A stretch of 64,000 nt of DNA from Bacteroidetes bacterium HLUCCA01 (GCA_001314545.1 LIHN01000017.1:125181-189180), one strand, 5' to 3'; numbered from the stretch's first letter, positions 36,159 through 45,082 are shown. Made by a program: numbers and translations. Notes: generated by a model not told the origin, from the letters alone.

Positions 36159-36291
36159 CGGACCCTCATGGTGAGGGCATCTGCCGGTGCATAAATCCTG
36201 TTGCAAACGGGCACCTCATGGGCAGGGCACCCGCCGGTGTGTAAATCCTGTTGAAAACGGGCACCTCATGGGCAGGGCATCCCGCCGGTGC
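36159..36291. repeat. 2.7 tandem copies of a roughly 50-bp intergenic repeat
   Basis: Units start at 36159, 36208 and 36258 (49, 50 and about 34 bp). The shared core reads CGGGCACCTCATGGGCAGGG, then GCCGGTG and TAAATCCTGTTG-AAA. They lie in the gap between the convergent ends of fliR and fliA. The first copy also forms CCCTCA-TGG-TGAGGG. There are no spacers between the units, so this is not a CRISPR array. Confidence 0.8.
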
Positions 36292-36303
36292 GCGGGTGGC
36301 ACT

Positions 36304-37068
36304 TTACCGGAAAAACGCAGCGTCTTTTTTCATAGCATGACGCATCTGCATGATAAGCTTGCCCACAATCTGTGAAATACGGGCTTCCGAGCGGTCCAGC
36401 AGCAGACCGATTTCACTGAGGGTCATATCTTCAAAGTAATACAGGGTCAGAATAAGCCGGTCCCGCTCATCGAGGTCGCCGATAAGTTTTTTGAGCTTGT
36501 CCAGCATGGCTTTGCGGTCATAGGCAGCATCGGGGTCCTCCGATTCCGGATCTGCAAGGGTGTCATACATGGTTGCCTTGCTGTCCTCGCCCAAGGCGCC
36601 GTCCAGTGAAAGCACATTGCGCTGCTGCACATTGCTGAGCAGCTGATGGTACTCCTCCAGGGAAATCTCCATCTCGGCGGCCACTTCCACATCCTCGGGA
36701 AGCCGGCCGAGCTGCTGGCTGAGCCGGTCAACCACTTCCTGGGCCTTGCCGTAGGTGGAACGCTGCAACCGGGGCATATTGTCAATCTTGCGCAGATAGT
36801 CAATTACACTGCCCCGGATGCGATAGTAGGCAAAGGTATTGAACTGGATGTTCTTTTCCGTGTCATACGAATCAATGGATTGAAGCAGTCCGCTCACACC
36901 CGCGCTTTCCAGATCTTCCCACTGGGTCAGCGGCAGGTCAGGACGGTTGATCTTGCCGATAATACTGCGCACCAAGGGCAACGACCGGGTAATGATCGCA
37001 TTGCGCAGACTTTCGGACGGCTCCTGGAAGTACAGGTCGACCAACTCCTGAATGGACTGATTCGCCAT
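36304..37068 (-). CDS. fliA: Flagellar sigma factor FliA (sigma-28)
   Basis: 254 residues. Region 2 is SLPLVRSIIGKINRPDLPLT to FNTFAYYRIRGSVIDYLRKI, region 3 SLEEYHQLLSNVQQRN, and region 4 LDERDRLILTLYYFEDMTLS with the helix-turn-helix EIGLLLDRSEARISQIVGKL. This matches the FliA/WhiG group, which recognises TAAA-N15-GCCGATAA; several such sites are present in the window. It is the last gene of the flhBAFG operon. Its likely anti-sigma factor FlgM is encoded at 54170-54541. Confidence 0.95.
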   Translation of the reverse strand: MANQSIQELVDLYFQEPSESLRNAIITRSLPLVRSIIGKINRPDLPLTQWEDLESAGVSGLLQSIDSYDTEKNIQFNTFAYYRIRGSVIDYLRKIDNMPRLQRSTYGKAQEVVDRLSQQLGRLPEDVEVAAEMEISLEEYHQLLSNVQQRNVLSLDGALGEDSKATMYDTLADPESEDPDAAYDRKAMLDKLKKLIGDLDERDRLILTLYYFEDMTLSEIGLLLDRSEARISQIVGKLIMQMRHAMKKDAAFFR

Positions 37069-37073
37069 GATTA

Positions 37074-37304
37074 TTATTCAGATTGCGGGGAATTCGACTC
37101 TGAAGTGACCCCTGCTGTTTCCGGCTGAGTATGTTCAGTCTTCTTTTGTATTACACTGAAGGTAAAGTACGCAATGTACGATACCACAAACAACATAGTA
37201 AACACAACCAAACTTCGAAACACAGCCAGCTCAATTGCTGTTCCGGAGATGGAAAGCAACAGGAAAATAAGCAACGATACCGTTGAAATGAATCGGAATA
37301 ACAT
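37074..37304 (-). CDS. Small two-helix membrane protein between flhG and fliA
   Basis: 76 residues: two hydrophobic helices (FISTVSLLIFLLLSISGTAI and LVVFTMLFVVSYIAYFTFSV) followed by a charged Thr/Glu/Ser-rich tail. No known family is evident. It stops 5 nt before fliA, so it is very probably co-transcribed and coupled. A role at the flagellated pole or with FlhF/FlhG is only a guess from context. Confidence 0.65.
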   Translation of the reverse strand: MLFRFISTVSLLIFLLLSISGTAIELAVFRSLVVFTMLFVVSYIAYFTFSVIQKKTEHTQPETAGVTSESNSPQSE

Positions 37305-37462
37305 AGTTTTGGATAATTCGGTTTGACTGTTTTGTTACACAACAATCTTTTTTCCCGCTTTACGCCGTTTTTAAGCTCATTTCGGCAGACGGGACTGCAC
37401 GACTGATTGCAGCGATTGTCTAATCTTCATCAACGCAAAAATCAGACCGTTTTCCGACATCA

Positions 37463-37491
37463 AACGTGAAAAATGTGGCTTATTTCACGTT
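37463..37491 (-). terminator. 9-bp perfect inverted repeat across the flhG stop codon
   Basis: AACGTGAAA (37463-37471) and TTTCACGTT (37483-37491) flank an 11-nt loop. The hairpin spans the flhG stop codon on the minus strand. No T-run follows, so it is more likely a regulatory or partial-termination hairpin than a full terminator; fliA lies downstream. Confidence 0.4.
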
Positions 37492-38280
37492 ACTTCGCTG
37501 CAAATCACGGCGCTGCATTTCGCGCGCCAGGGCAATGATATTCTGTGCGATGAAGGAAAACTCCCGTTCCAGCTCCTCTTCGGGGTCCATACGCATCACC
37601 GGGGTCTGCTTGCGGATGGAATCGCGGATGGTATTACTCAGCGGGATGTAGCCCATCGAAGGAATTTCCGTCTGCAGGAAATATTTAACGATGGTATTGA
37701 ACTTCTCATGTACCTGTGCAGCGGCTTCATCGCTCTCAGCCATGTTCACAATGACGGCAAACGGGTAGGTAGGATCAATGCCCAGTACATATTTGCAGAA
37801 GCGGTACACATCCGAAACCGAGGTGGGTTCGTCAACCAGCATAATAGCACCCAGCCGGGAACGGTCCAGCGCCCAAAGATTGAGCTCACCCAGTCCGGCG
37901 GGAGTGTCAATAACCACAAAATCATGGGTTGCCGCCAGTGCGTCAAGTACCTGATCCAGCGCCTGGATCAGCAGGTCGTGGCGATCCGTGAGCGGACCGG
38001 GTTCATTGGCTGTGGTCACCAGCGTAATTCCATCGGCATCCACCATCACATCCGTCAGCCGGCATTTGTCTTCCATCCAGTCGGTAACCGAGTAGGGCGG
38101 ATACACATTGAACATGGTCGCCACGTTGGCCATACCGGCATCCACATCCAGAATAGCTGTACGATACCCCAGCAGCCGGAGGGTTTCGGCGATGTTCACA
38201 CTGGCGAGGCTTTTCCCGACACCGCCCTTACCGCTGACGGTGGCAAAAATGAAAGGTTTGTGTTTGGCAGATGGATTCAT
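37480..38280 (-). CDS. flhG: MinD-like ATPase FlhG (FleN)
   Basis: 266 residues of the MinD/ParA family with the deviant Walker A VSGKGGVGKS (to Ser24), the switch-I strand AILDVDAGMANVATMF and switch II DFVVIDTPAGLGE. FlhG limits flagellar number, in many bacteria by restraining an FlrA/FleQ activator and FlhF. It follows flhF by 14 nt. The C-terminal helix (ELEREFSFIAQNIIALAREM) may be the membrane-targeting part. Confidence 0.92.
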   Translation of the reverse strand: MNPSAKHKPFIFATVSGKGGVGKSLASVNIAETLRLLGYRTAILDVDAGMANVATMFNVYPPYSVTDWMEDKCRLTDVMVDADGITLVTTANEPGPLTDRHDLLIQALDQVLDALAATHDFVVIDTPAGLGELNLWALDRSRLGAIMLVDEPTSVSDVYRFCKYVLGIDPTYPFAVIVNMAESDEAAAQVHEKFNTIVKYFLQTEIPSMGYIPLSNTIRDSIRKQTPVMRMDPEEELEREFSFIAQNIIALAREMQRRDLQRSNVK

Positions 38281-38294
38281 AGGGAGGTGGTGTT

Positions 38295-39872
38295 TCAGCT
38301 ATCCTGAAGAATGTTACGGGCGACTTCGGTTGCATCGTAGGGGCGGATGCCGGTTTCCTCGCTGAACCCTGCCCCGATGTACCGGCAGGGCGCATTCATC
38401 TCTTCCATAAACGGAATCAGCGGACCCCATTGCTGTACTTCATCCAGGTGGGTGAAGCTGACGGCGCCCGGCTGCAGGGTGTGATGCAGGGAAGAAAGGT
38501 AGCTCATGGCCGACGGACCGTTGGCGGCATTAACCACATAGTTCAATTCGGCATCCAGTCGTGGAATATTTTCCGTAACCGGACCATCAGGCTGAGCTTC
38601 CACCGCGGGAATCGACCATAATTGCTGCATCGACCAGGCCTGACGATAGGCTTTTTCTTTATTCATGGGCAGTGCGGGCGTATCCACCAGCACCATGTCG
38701 AATTCGTCTACCCGACCTTCCAGGTCGAGGATGCCCTTGTCCTGGGCCGAGATGTAGTGCGTAATGCCGCGGTCGGCACAGAACGGCTCCAGTACGGTAT
38801 ACCAGGCCGGATCCGCTTCCGGTTTAACGGATACCACGAGGGCGTTTTTGCCATGCTTTTGTGCATACACCGCCAGGTGTTTTACCAGATGGGTTTTTCC
38901 GGCGCCGGATGCACCCATGAAAACCTGAATGGGAGAGGCCGGATCAGCCGGCTGCCGGTCCAGCGCTTTACGGACCACGCCGGAAAGCTCCTGCATGAAT
39001 TTTTCAGGCTGATTAAGCGGGTCGGTGCCTTTCTTGATGATACCGGTGAACCAGCGAGAGACCAGTGCCGGACGTATGCCGGATTGAACCAGCTGCTGAA
39101 AGGCAGGATGGGCAACCAGGTCGATGTCGGCTGCGGCAAGGTTTTCATCCAGCAAGGACTCGAGACGGTCGAAACGCTTATGCAGGGCAGCGATTTCCCG
39201 GCGGGATTGCTGTTCGTAGCCGGCGCTGAGCGACCGCAACGGCGACTGATCCCATCCTTTGGGCTCCGCCAGGGGCAGATCGCTGCTCTCAGGTGTGGAT
39301 TTCTGGTAGCCGGAATCGGGTTTTTGCTCCGGAGGTGCAGCGTTGGTATGCGCGGGTTCAACAGCCTGTGCCGCTCTGCCAAAGCGGGAGGTTGTGGGAG
39401 CGGGCTCTTCGGGAGTGTCAATTTCGCCGGAAGACACGTACCGTCCGTCAGGATTGAAACGCTCGCTTGCAGGCCTGGATTTGTTGAGTTCTTTTCCCCG
39501 GAGGGTATCGTTCTCAGTGGCATACCGGCGCAGGGACTCCAGCCGCGATGATTGCCTGGCCGACGGGTCAAATCGCGTGGGCAGGGGTTGCTCCGGCATG
39601 AATCGTTCAGCAGACGGAGCTGGTTCGCCGGGCTTGTTCATCCGCACCGCATCGCTGCGTTTGTAAAATACATTCCTGAAATTCCCCGGGGGCGTAGCGT
39701 CGGTGACGGTCCGTTCGGCAACCGGCTTGTCAACCAGCACGGTAACGCCCGACGGCTCATTTTTCCCGTTGCCGGTAAAGGTTTCCAGCACCACAACATG
39801 CTCACCATACAAGCGTCGGGCCTCCTCGCGGGCCTCATCGACGGAATCACCAAGTATTTTCTTCAGAATCAT
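38295..39872 (-). CDS. flhF: Flagellar GTPase FlhF with divergent G3 motif
   Basis: 525 residues: N-terminal B domain (KKILGDSVDEAREEARRLYG), a long Pro/Arg-rich linker, N domain and SRP-type G domain. Walker A is GASGAGKT (320-327). The G3 switch, normally DTAGR, reads DTPALP (397-402), and the G4 motif, normally TKLDE, reads THLDE. FlhF marks the site of flagellum assembly. The changed G3 suggests altered GTP hydrolysis or membrane recruitment. It overlaps flhA by 4 nt. Confidence 0.88.
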   Translation of the reverse strand: MILKKILGDSVDEAREEARRLYGEHVVVLETFTGNGKNEPSGVTVLVDKPVAERTVTDATPPGNFRNVFYKRSDAVRMNKPGEPAPSAERFMPEQPLPTRFDPSARQSSRLESLRRYATENDTLRGKELNKSRPASERFNPDGRYVSSGEIDTPEEPAPTTSRFGRAAQAVEPAHTNAAPPEQKPDSGYQKSTPESSDLPLAEPKGWDQSPLRSLSAGYEQQSRREIAALHKRFDRLESLLDENLAAADIDLVAHPAFQQLVQSGIRPALVSRWFTGIIKKGTDPLNQPEKFMQELSGVVRKALDRQPADPASPIQVFMGASGAGKTHLVKHLAVYAQKHGKNALVVSVKPEADPAWYTVLEPFCADRGITHYISAQDKGILDLEGRVDEFDMVLVDTPALPMNKEKAYRQAWSMQQLWSIPAVEAQPDGPVTENIPRLDAELNYVVNAANGPSAMSYLSSLHHTLQPGAVSFTHLDEVQQWGPLIPFMEEMNAPCRYIGAGFSEETGIRPYDATEVARNILQDS

Positions 39873-41977
39873 GGGGCGGCTTGTTCGGCAAGTTCAGGCT
39901 GGTTCAGCGTAATGCGGTCAAAGGTTTTAATCTGTACATCGGTACTGATGTTATTATACGACAATACCGTTATTTCCGGTAACATGGGCACCAGAAAGTC
40001 GAAGAGGGTAGCGCGCAGTACCGGGGAAGTGAGCAGTACGGGTTCCAGTCCGCCCTGCATCATGGCCTCAAAGGTTTTGGAGGCGTTTCGGTACAGGGTC
40101 TCCAGGGTGTCGTGGGTGAGTCCGAGGGTATTGGAATTGAGCATGCCCTGCTGGGCCTGACCAATAAGATGGCTTTCCAGCTGGGAGTTGAGAACCACCA
40201 CATGCAGCTCGTTATCCGGGGTGCGGTACATGTTGGTGATGGTCTCTGCCAGGGCATTGCGGCAGTATTCGGTGAGTACGTCTACATTTTTGGTCTGGGA
40301 GCTCTGGTCGGCCAGGGTTTCCAGAATGGTGACCATATCTTTCACGGAGATACGCTCGCGGAGGAGTCGTTTGACCACTTTCTGGATATCTCCGAGCTTG
40401 AGCTGATCGGGTACGAGCTCATCCACCAAAGCAGGCGAGTGCTCTTTTACGTTGTCTATGAGGCGTTTCATGGTCTGACGGTCGACCAGCTTGTGGGCGT
40501 TTTTGCGCAGCAGTTCCATCAGGTGGGTGGTCAGTACGGCGCCGGCCTCAATCACCGACAGGCCATATTTTTCCACCTGCGACTTATTCTTGCTGCTGAT
40601 CCACAGTGCGTCCATGCCAAAGGTGGGATCTTTGGTCTGAATTCCCTGAATCTCCGGGCGGAAGTCGCTGGGCAGCAGTACCATATGGTAGCCGGTCATA
40701 AGCTCACCCTCGCCCTGAATAATCCCGCGCATTTTAATGCTGTATTTATTGGCATCCAGCTGCACATTGTCGCGGATACGGATGGGGGGAATGATGATGC
40801 CGAGTTCGGCCGCCAGTTGTTTCCGCAGGGAGGAAATCCGTTCCAGCAGATCGCCGCCCTGTTCGGTTTCAATCATGGGGATGAGGCTGTACCCGATTTC
40901 CAGCTCCAGGGTATCCAGCAACAGGTAATTCTCCACGGGATCGTCTGGTTTGTGGGCGGTAACTTCGGCGGCCTCGGCCTCCAGATCGTCGGCAATTTTT
41001 TTCTCCTCGGCGTTATAGTTCTTCAGGGCAACAAAGACAAAAATGCCGCTGAGCGTCCAGAAAGGCATGGCGGGCAGACCCGGCATCATCCCGATCAGAA
41101 AGATAAAGGCGGCGGCAATCATGACGGTTTTGGGGTTACCCAGCACCTGGGTGCTCATTTCCTCACTCAGGTTGGCCTCGGAGGCAGCGCGTGATACCAG
41201 GATACCGGCACCGGTGGAGATCAGCAAGGCGGGAATCTGTGAAATCAGACCGTCACCAATGGTTAGTACGGTGTAGAGCTCGGCGGCTTCGGCAATACCC
41301 ATGCCCTGCTGCATCGTACCGATGATGAGTCCGCCGATGATGTTGATGGCGGTAATCATCAGGGAGGCTACAACGTCGCCCCGCACGAATTTACTGGCAC
41401 CATCCATAGCCCCGTAGAAGTCGGCCTCGCGGGAAACCTCGCTGCGGCGTTTTTTGGCTTCCTCGTCAGAAAGCAGTCCGGCTGCCAGGTCCGAGTCAAT
41501 GGCCATCTGCTTGCCGGGCATGGCGTCCAGGGTGAATCGCGCGGCTACTTCAGCGATACGGGTGGCACCCTTGGTGATTACGATGAAGTTGATGATGATC
41601 AGTACGGCAAAGATGATAATCCCGATGACGAAATTGCCCTGAGTCATGAATCCGCCGAAGCTCTGGATCATCTCTCCGGCGTACCCTTCGGCCAGGATGA
41701 GGCGGGTTGTGGCGATGTTCAAGGATAACCGGAAGAGGGTAAGTACCAGGAGCATCCCCGGAAATACGGCAAATTCCAGGGGTTTCAGGGTGTAGAAGGC
41801 CACCAGGAGTACCAGAAGCGAAAGGGAAACACTGATGGCGAGCAGGTAATCCAGCAGGACGGCCGGAATCGGCAGAATCATAATCAGCAGAATTCCTACC
41901 ACACTCGACGAGACAATCACGTCGGTGCGGAAGAACATTTTCTTGAGAAATTCCAGATTAAAGCCGCTGTTTCCCAT
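39869..41977 (-). CDS. flhA: Flagellar export protein FlhA
   Basis: 702 residues. Eight membrane helices occupy the first half, with family blocks AVFPGMLLVLTLFRLSLNIA, the FHIPEP-family loop ARFTLDAMPGKQMAIDSDL and AEVSREADFYGAMDGASKFV-like sequence. The cytoplasmic ring domain forms the second half (IRDNVQLDANKYSIKMRGII). It forms the nonameric export platform that receives chaperone-substrate complexes. The ATG follows the flhB stop directly (TAAATG). Confidence 0.97.
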   Translation of the reverse strand: MGNSGFNLEFLKKMFFRTDVIVSSSVVGILLIMILPIPAVLLDYLLAISVSLSLLVLLVAFYTLKPLEFAVFPGMLLVLTLFRLSLNIATTRLILAEGYAGEMIQSFGGFMTQGNFVIGIIIFAVLIIINFIVITKGATRIAEVAARFTLDAMPGKQMAIDSDLAAGLLSDEEAKKRRSEVSREADFYGAMDGASKFVRGDVVASLMITAINIIGGLIIGTMQQGMGIAEAAELYTVLTIGDGLISQIPALLISTGAGILVSRAASEANLSEEMSTQVLGNPKTVMIAAAFIFLIGMMPGLPAMPFWTLSGIFVFVALKNYNAEEKKIADDLEAEAAEVTAHKPDDPVENYLLLDTLELEIGYSLIPMIETEQGGDLLERISSLRKQLAAELGIIIPPIRIRDNVQLDANKYSIKMRGIIQGEGELMTGYHMVLLPSDFRPEIQGIQTKDPTFGMDALWISSKNKSQVEKYGLSVIEAGAVLTTHLMELLRKNAHKLVDRQTMKRLIDNVKEHSPALVDELVPDQLKLGDIQKVVKRLLRERISVKDMVTILETLADQSSQTKNVDVLTEYCRNALAETITNMYRTPDNELHVVVLNSQLESHLIGQAQQGMLNSNTLGLTHDTLETLYRNASKTFEAMMQGGLEPVLLTSPVLRATLFDFLVPMLPEITVLSYNNISTDVQIKTFDRITLNQPELAEQAAP

Positions 41978-43054
41978 TTAGGAGATTTTTTTCTGCTTGA
42001 GTTTGTACACGTAGGCCAGGATTTCCGCGACGGCCCGGAAGAGATCGCCGGGGATGTACTGGTCTTCGGCAGCCGTAGCGAAGAGCGCACGGGCTACGGG
42101 TTTGTTCTCTACAATTGGTATGCCATACTTGGTTGCAAGCGCACGAATTTTCAGCGCTTTTTTCCGCTGACCTTTGGCCATGACGATGGGAGCCTCGTTG
42201 TTATCCGGATCGTACTTGAGGGCTACGGCGTAGTGCGTCGGGTTGGTGACTACTACATCGGAGGCCAGCACGGCATGGTCCAGCCGTTTTTTCATGCGCA
42301 GCTGCATCCCGAATTTCTTGCGTTTGGCCTTCACGTGGGGATCACCCTCCATCTGCTTGAACTCGTCTTTTACCTCCTGCTTGGTCATGCGCAGGTCTTT
42401 GTGGTACTGAAACCGCTGATAGGCGGCATCGGCAATGGCCAGAATCATCAGGGCCGACAAAATCCGGGTGACAAACATCATGATATAATTGCCGGATTCG
42501 CTCAGGGTATGGCCGAGGGGCATGACCGTGTACGATAAAAATCCCTCCACATCATTTTGAACCGTCCGGTAGATAACCAGGCTTACTATAGCCAGCTTGG
42601 CAATACCTTTGACCAGTTCCACCATACTGCGCATGGAGACAATCTTGCCGAGCCCCTTGATGGGATTCATTTTGGATCCCTTGACTTCCATGGCCTTGAA
42701 GGAAAAGTTGAACCCGGTCTGGGCGATGTTGACCAGCAGGGCCAGTACGGTGAGCAGGATCAGCACGGGCAGAATCATCTGAAAACCGTACCAGAACGCC
42801 AGTTCGAGGTGCTCCATGGCATGGTCAATATTATCCAGCGGGGCCGCGGCGTTGTTGAAGAAGTGCTCAAAGAGTCCTTCCATCAAGGTATACATCGCCG
42901 TACCGAAACCCGCCAGTATCATCAGGGAGGCAGCCAGCAGGACAACGGAAGATATTTCCTTGCTGATATTGACATTTCCATCCTCACGGGCTTTTTCAAT
43001 CTTCCGCGCGGTCGGTTCTTCGGTTTTTTCGGTGTCTTCGTTTTGGTCAGACAT
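41978..43054 (-). CDS. flhB: Flagellar export switch protein FlhB
   Basis: 358 residues. Typical start TEKTEEPTARKIEKAREDGN, four membrane helices between about 33 and 215, and the autocleavage site NPTH at 271-274 (VVVTNPTHYAVALKYD). After self-cleavage FlhB switches export from hook to filament substrates on contact with FliK. It is the first gene of the minus-strand operon, with a sigma-54 type promoter about 85-110 nt upstream. Confidence 0.97.
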   Translation of the reverse strand: MSDQNEDTEKTEEPTARKIEKAREDGNVNISKEISSVVLLAASLMILAGFGTAMYTLMEGLFEHFFNNAAAPLDNIDHAMEHLELAFWYGFQMILPVLILLTVLALLVNIAQTGFNFSFKAMEVKGSKMNPIKGLGKIVSMRSMVELVKGIAKLAIVSLVIYRTVQNDVEGFLSYTVMPLGHTLSESGNYIMMFVTRILSALMILAIADAAYQRFQYHKDLRMTKQEVKDEFKQMEGDPHVKAKRKKFGMQLRMKKRLDHAVLASDVVVTNPTHYAVALKYDPDNNEAPIVMAKGQRKKALKIRALATKYGIPIVENKPVARALFATAAEDQYIPGDLFRAVAEILAYVYKLKQKKIS

Positions 43055-43150
43055 AGCCGCAATGACTCATAACTGATATAGGAGGAGGCGGGGTAAACCG
43101 GAAGTTTTCCGGACGGCCGCCGTGAACACAGGGTGACTGACAGCCCTTCG

Positions 43151-43166
43151 TGCAAAATTGATACCA
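43151..43166 (-). promoter_or_regulatory. Sigma-54 promoter for the flhBAFG-fliA operon
   Basis: On the minus strand TGGTATCAATTTTGCA fits TGGCAC-N5-TTGCA with two mismatches and exact GG/GC spacing. The predicted start near 43140 lies about 85 nt before flhB. Confidence 0.65.
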
Positions 43167-43173
43167 AAAAGGA

Positions 43174-43189
43174 TGGCACAGCTTTTGCA
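43174..43189 (+). promoter_or_regulatory. Sigma-54 promoter for the flgF operon (perfect match)
   Basis: TGGCACAGCTTTTGCA matches the consensus TGGCAC-N5-TTGCA at every specified base. The predicted start near 43200 gives a leader of about 190 nt before flgF. Confidence 0.82.
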
Positions 43190-43387
43190 TGGTTTTGGGT
43201 GAATCGTGTTTCAAGGCAACAGCCGGTCCGGCGGATACCAATGTGTTTCCGGTTCGGTTTGATTGCAAAGATAATGCCGCCGGAGATGCTCCGGGCCGGG
43301 CTGAAAAGAGTCATTATATCATGCCTGTCGCGCAACCGATCCCTCCGGGGTTGGCCGCGAGGGGCTCACTGTCAAGTCAACCATGTT

Positions 43388-44128
43388 ATGATCGATCGTT
43401 TTCAAACGCACATGCAGGCCATGCAAATGCTGCAACGTGCCCAGGAAATAACGGCGAACAACCTGGCGAACATCAACACCGCCGGATTTAAAAGCGGGAA
43501 GATGTTTCAGACGATGCTCACCGAGGAAATCGACGGGGAGATGTTTACCTCCGTTCGTACCGGGTCGCAACCGGTGATGGCCCAGGGTGTGCTCGAGCAG
43601 ACCGGCGGTAAATTCGATTTCGGTATCAACGGAAAAGGATTCTTTGTAGTGGAAGAAAATGGTACCGAGTACCTGACCCGCAGCGGACGATTCATGCTGG
43701 ACGGGAACGGGAACCTGCGCAACGAGCGCGGAGCCCAGGTAATGGGACAGGACGGACCGATTGCCCTGCCCGAACTCAACCAGGCCCTGGGCGAGAACCG
43801 CGAGGTGAAGTTTGAAGTCGGCACCGATGGCACGATCCGCGTCAACGACCGCGTCCGTGACCGCCTGCGTATTGTGGAGCCCGATAATGTGGCCGCATTA
43901 CAACAACAGGCCGGGATGTACTTCTTTGCCGATGAGGAAAAAGTAACCCTGAACGAATCGGAAAACAGTACCGTCATGCAGGGCTATTTCGAGAAGAGCA
44001 ATGTGAATGCGCTGGAAGAAATGGTTGACATGATGCAGACCATGCAGATGTTTGAATCGGCCCAGCGGGCCATGCGTACGGCCGATGAGATGCTCTCACA
44101 GGCTACCACCAAATTAGGACAATACTAA
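43388..44128 (+). CDS. flgF: Flagellar basal-body rod protein FlgF
   Basis: 246 residues. The N-terminal motif is AQEITANNLANINTAGFKSG, the FlgF/G-type core includes FDFGINGKGFFVVEENGTEY, and the C-terminal rod helix is NALEEMVDMMQTMQMFESAQ. The open frame extends to an ATG at 43133, but that part overlaps the sigma-54 promoter and looks non-coding, so the start is set at 43388 (MIDRFQTHM). It forms the proximal-to-distal rod junction and is followed by flgG. Confidence 0.9.
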   Translation: MIDRFQTHMQAMQMLQRAQEITANNLANINTAGFKSGKMFQTMLTEEIDGEMFTSVRTGSQPVMAQGVLEQTGGKFDFGINGKGFFVVEENGTEYLTRSGRFMLDGNGNLRNERGAQVMGQDGPIALPELNQALGENREVKFEVGTDGTIRVNDRVRDRLRIVEPDNVAALQQQAGMYFFADEEKVTLNESENSTVMQGYFEKSNVNALEEMVDMMQTMQMFESAQRAMRTADEMLSQATTKLGQY

Positions 44129-44145
44129 ACCAAGACCGCTATCCT

Positions 44146-44940
44146 ATGTTACGTGCATTAACAACCGGCGCCCTGGGCATGAGTTCCCAGCAAAAAACGG
44201 TAGACAACATAGCCAACAACCTGGCCAACGTGAATACCACGGGCTTCAAGCGCAGTTCCATCGCGTTTCAGGATATGTTCTACGAAAATATTGCCACCTC
44301 CCGACAGGGTTCGGCCGGTAACCAGGCCAATAACGATGCGCCATCCCTGCAGATCGGGCATGGCTCACGTGCAGTGGCTACCATCCGGAATTTTATGCAG
44401 GGTTCGGTGAGCGAGACCGGGAACCCGCTCGACCTGGCTATCAGCGGCGAGGGCTTTTTCCAGATTGAAATGCCCGACGGGTCGGTGGCCTACACCCGCG
44501 ACGGTAATTTCAACCGCGATGCTTCCGGGATGCTGGTCAACAACTCCGGACTGCCCCTGGCTTCCCAGATTGAGATTCCCATGGACGCCATCGGCATCAT
44601 GATTTCCCAGGACGGGGTGGTAACAGCCGAGCTCCCCGGATCGCAGGGCCTGGTTGACCTCGGACAGATAGAACTGGCCAAATTTGTCAACACGGGCGGA
44701 TTATCTGCACTTGGTGATAACCTCTTCGGCGAAACCGAGGCTTCGGGCCTGCCTATTATCGGCGCGCCGGGTTCTGAGGGCTTCGGCGTACTCCGACAAG
44801 GCTTTCTGGAGCAGTCCAACGTGGACATCGTCACGGAAATGGTACGCCTGATTGAAGCCCAGCGGGCCTACGAGACCAACTCCAAGATGGTACAGACCGC
44901 TGAAGACATGATGCAGGTGACCAACGGTATTAAACGGTAA
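44146..44940 (+). CDS. flgG: Flagellar distal rod protein FlgG
   Basis: 264 residues of canonical FlgG length. It begins MLRALTTGALGMSSQQKTVD with NIANNLANVNTTGFKRSSIA, and ends EMVRLIEAQRAYETNSKMVQ then TAEDMMQVTNGIKR, all textbook FlgG. It builds the distal rod through the P and L rings. It follows flgF by 17 nt. Confidence 0.96.
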   Translation: MLRALTTGALGMSSQQKTVDNIANNLANVNTTGFKRSSIAFQDMFYENIATSRQGSAGNQANNDAPSLQIGHGSRAVATIRNFMQGSVSETGNPLDLAISGEGFFQIEMPDGSVAYTRDGNFNRDASGMLVNNSGLPLASQIEIPMDAIGIMISQDGVVTAELPGSQGLVDLGQIELAKFVNTGGLSALGDNLFGETEASGLPIIGAPGSEGFGVLRQGFLEQSNVDIVTEMVRLIEAQRAYETNSKMVQTAEDMMQVTNGIKR

Positions 44941-45082
44941 TCCCTGCCCGCGCAGCAGATTGCTGCCTCCGGCTGCGTGACCAGTTTTGATTCGCCGGCC
45001 GACACCCTCAGCGCTTTCACTGATTAACCAGCCCGATTCAACAGACGGGTGCGAAACTCACCGAAATCCAAAACAATTTGTT

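Larger units (their letters stand above)
43055..43387. other. Divergent flhB/flgF control region
   Basis: This 333-nt region carries two sigma-54 sites back to back (43151-43166 minus, 43174-43189 plus), separated by 7 nt. The flgF leader is about 190 nt. I see no gene in it. Confidence 0.75.

Noticed and set aside
36159-36291. CRISPR array
   Set aside because: Units abut without spacers, and only 2.7 copies of a 50-bp unit exist.
43133-43387. N-terminal extension of flgF to an ATG at 43133
   Set aside because: It overlaps a perfect sigma-54 promoter and has no rod-protein similarity; start moved to 43388.
44756-44764. GCCGATAA-like boxes inside coding regions (for example flgG, cheW, photolyase)
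   Set aside because: They come from Ile-Ile-Gly type codons, point away from any gene start, and lack a -35.
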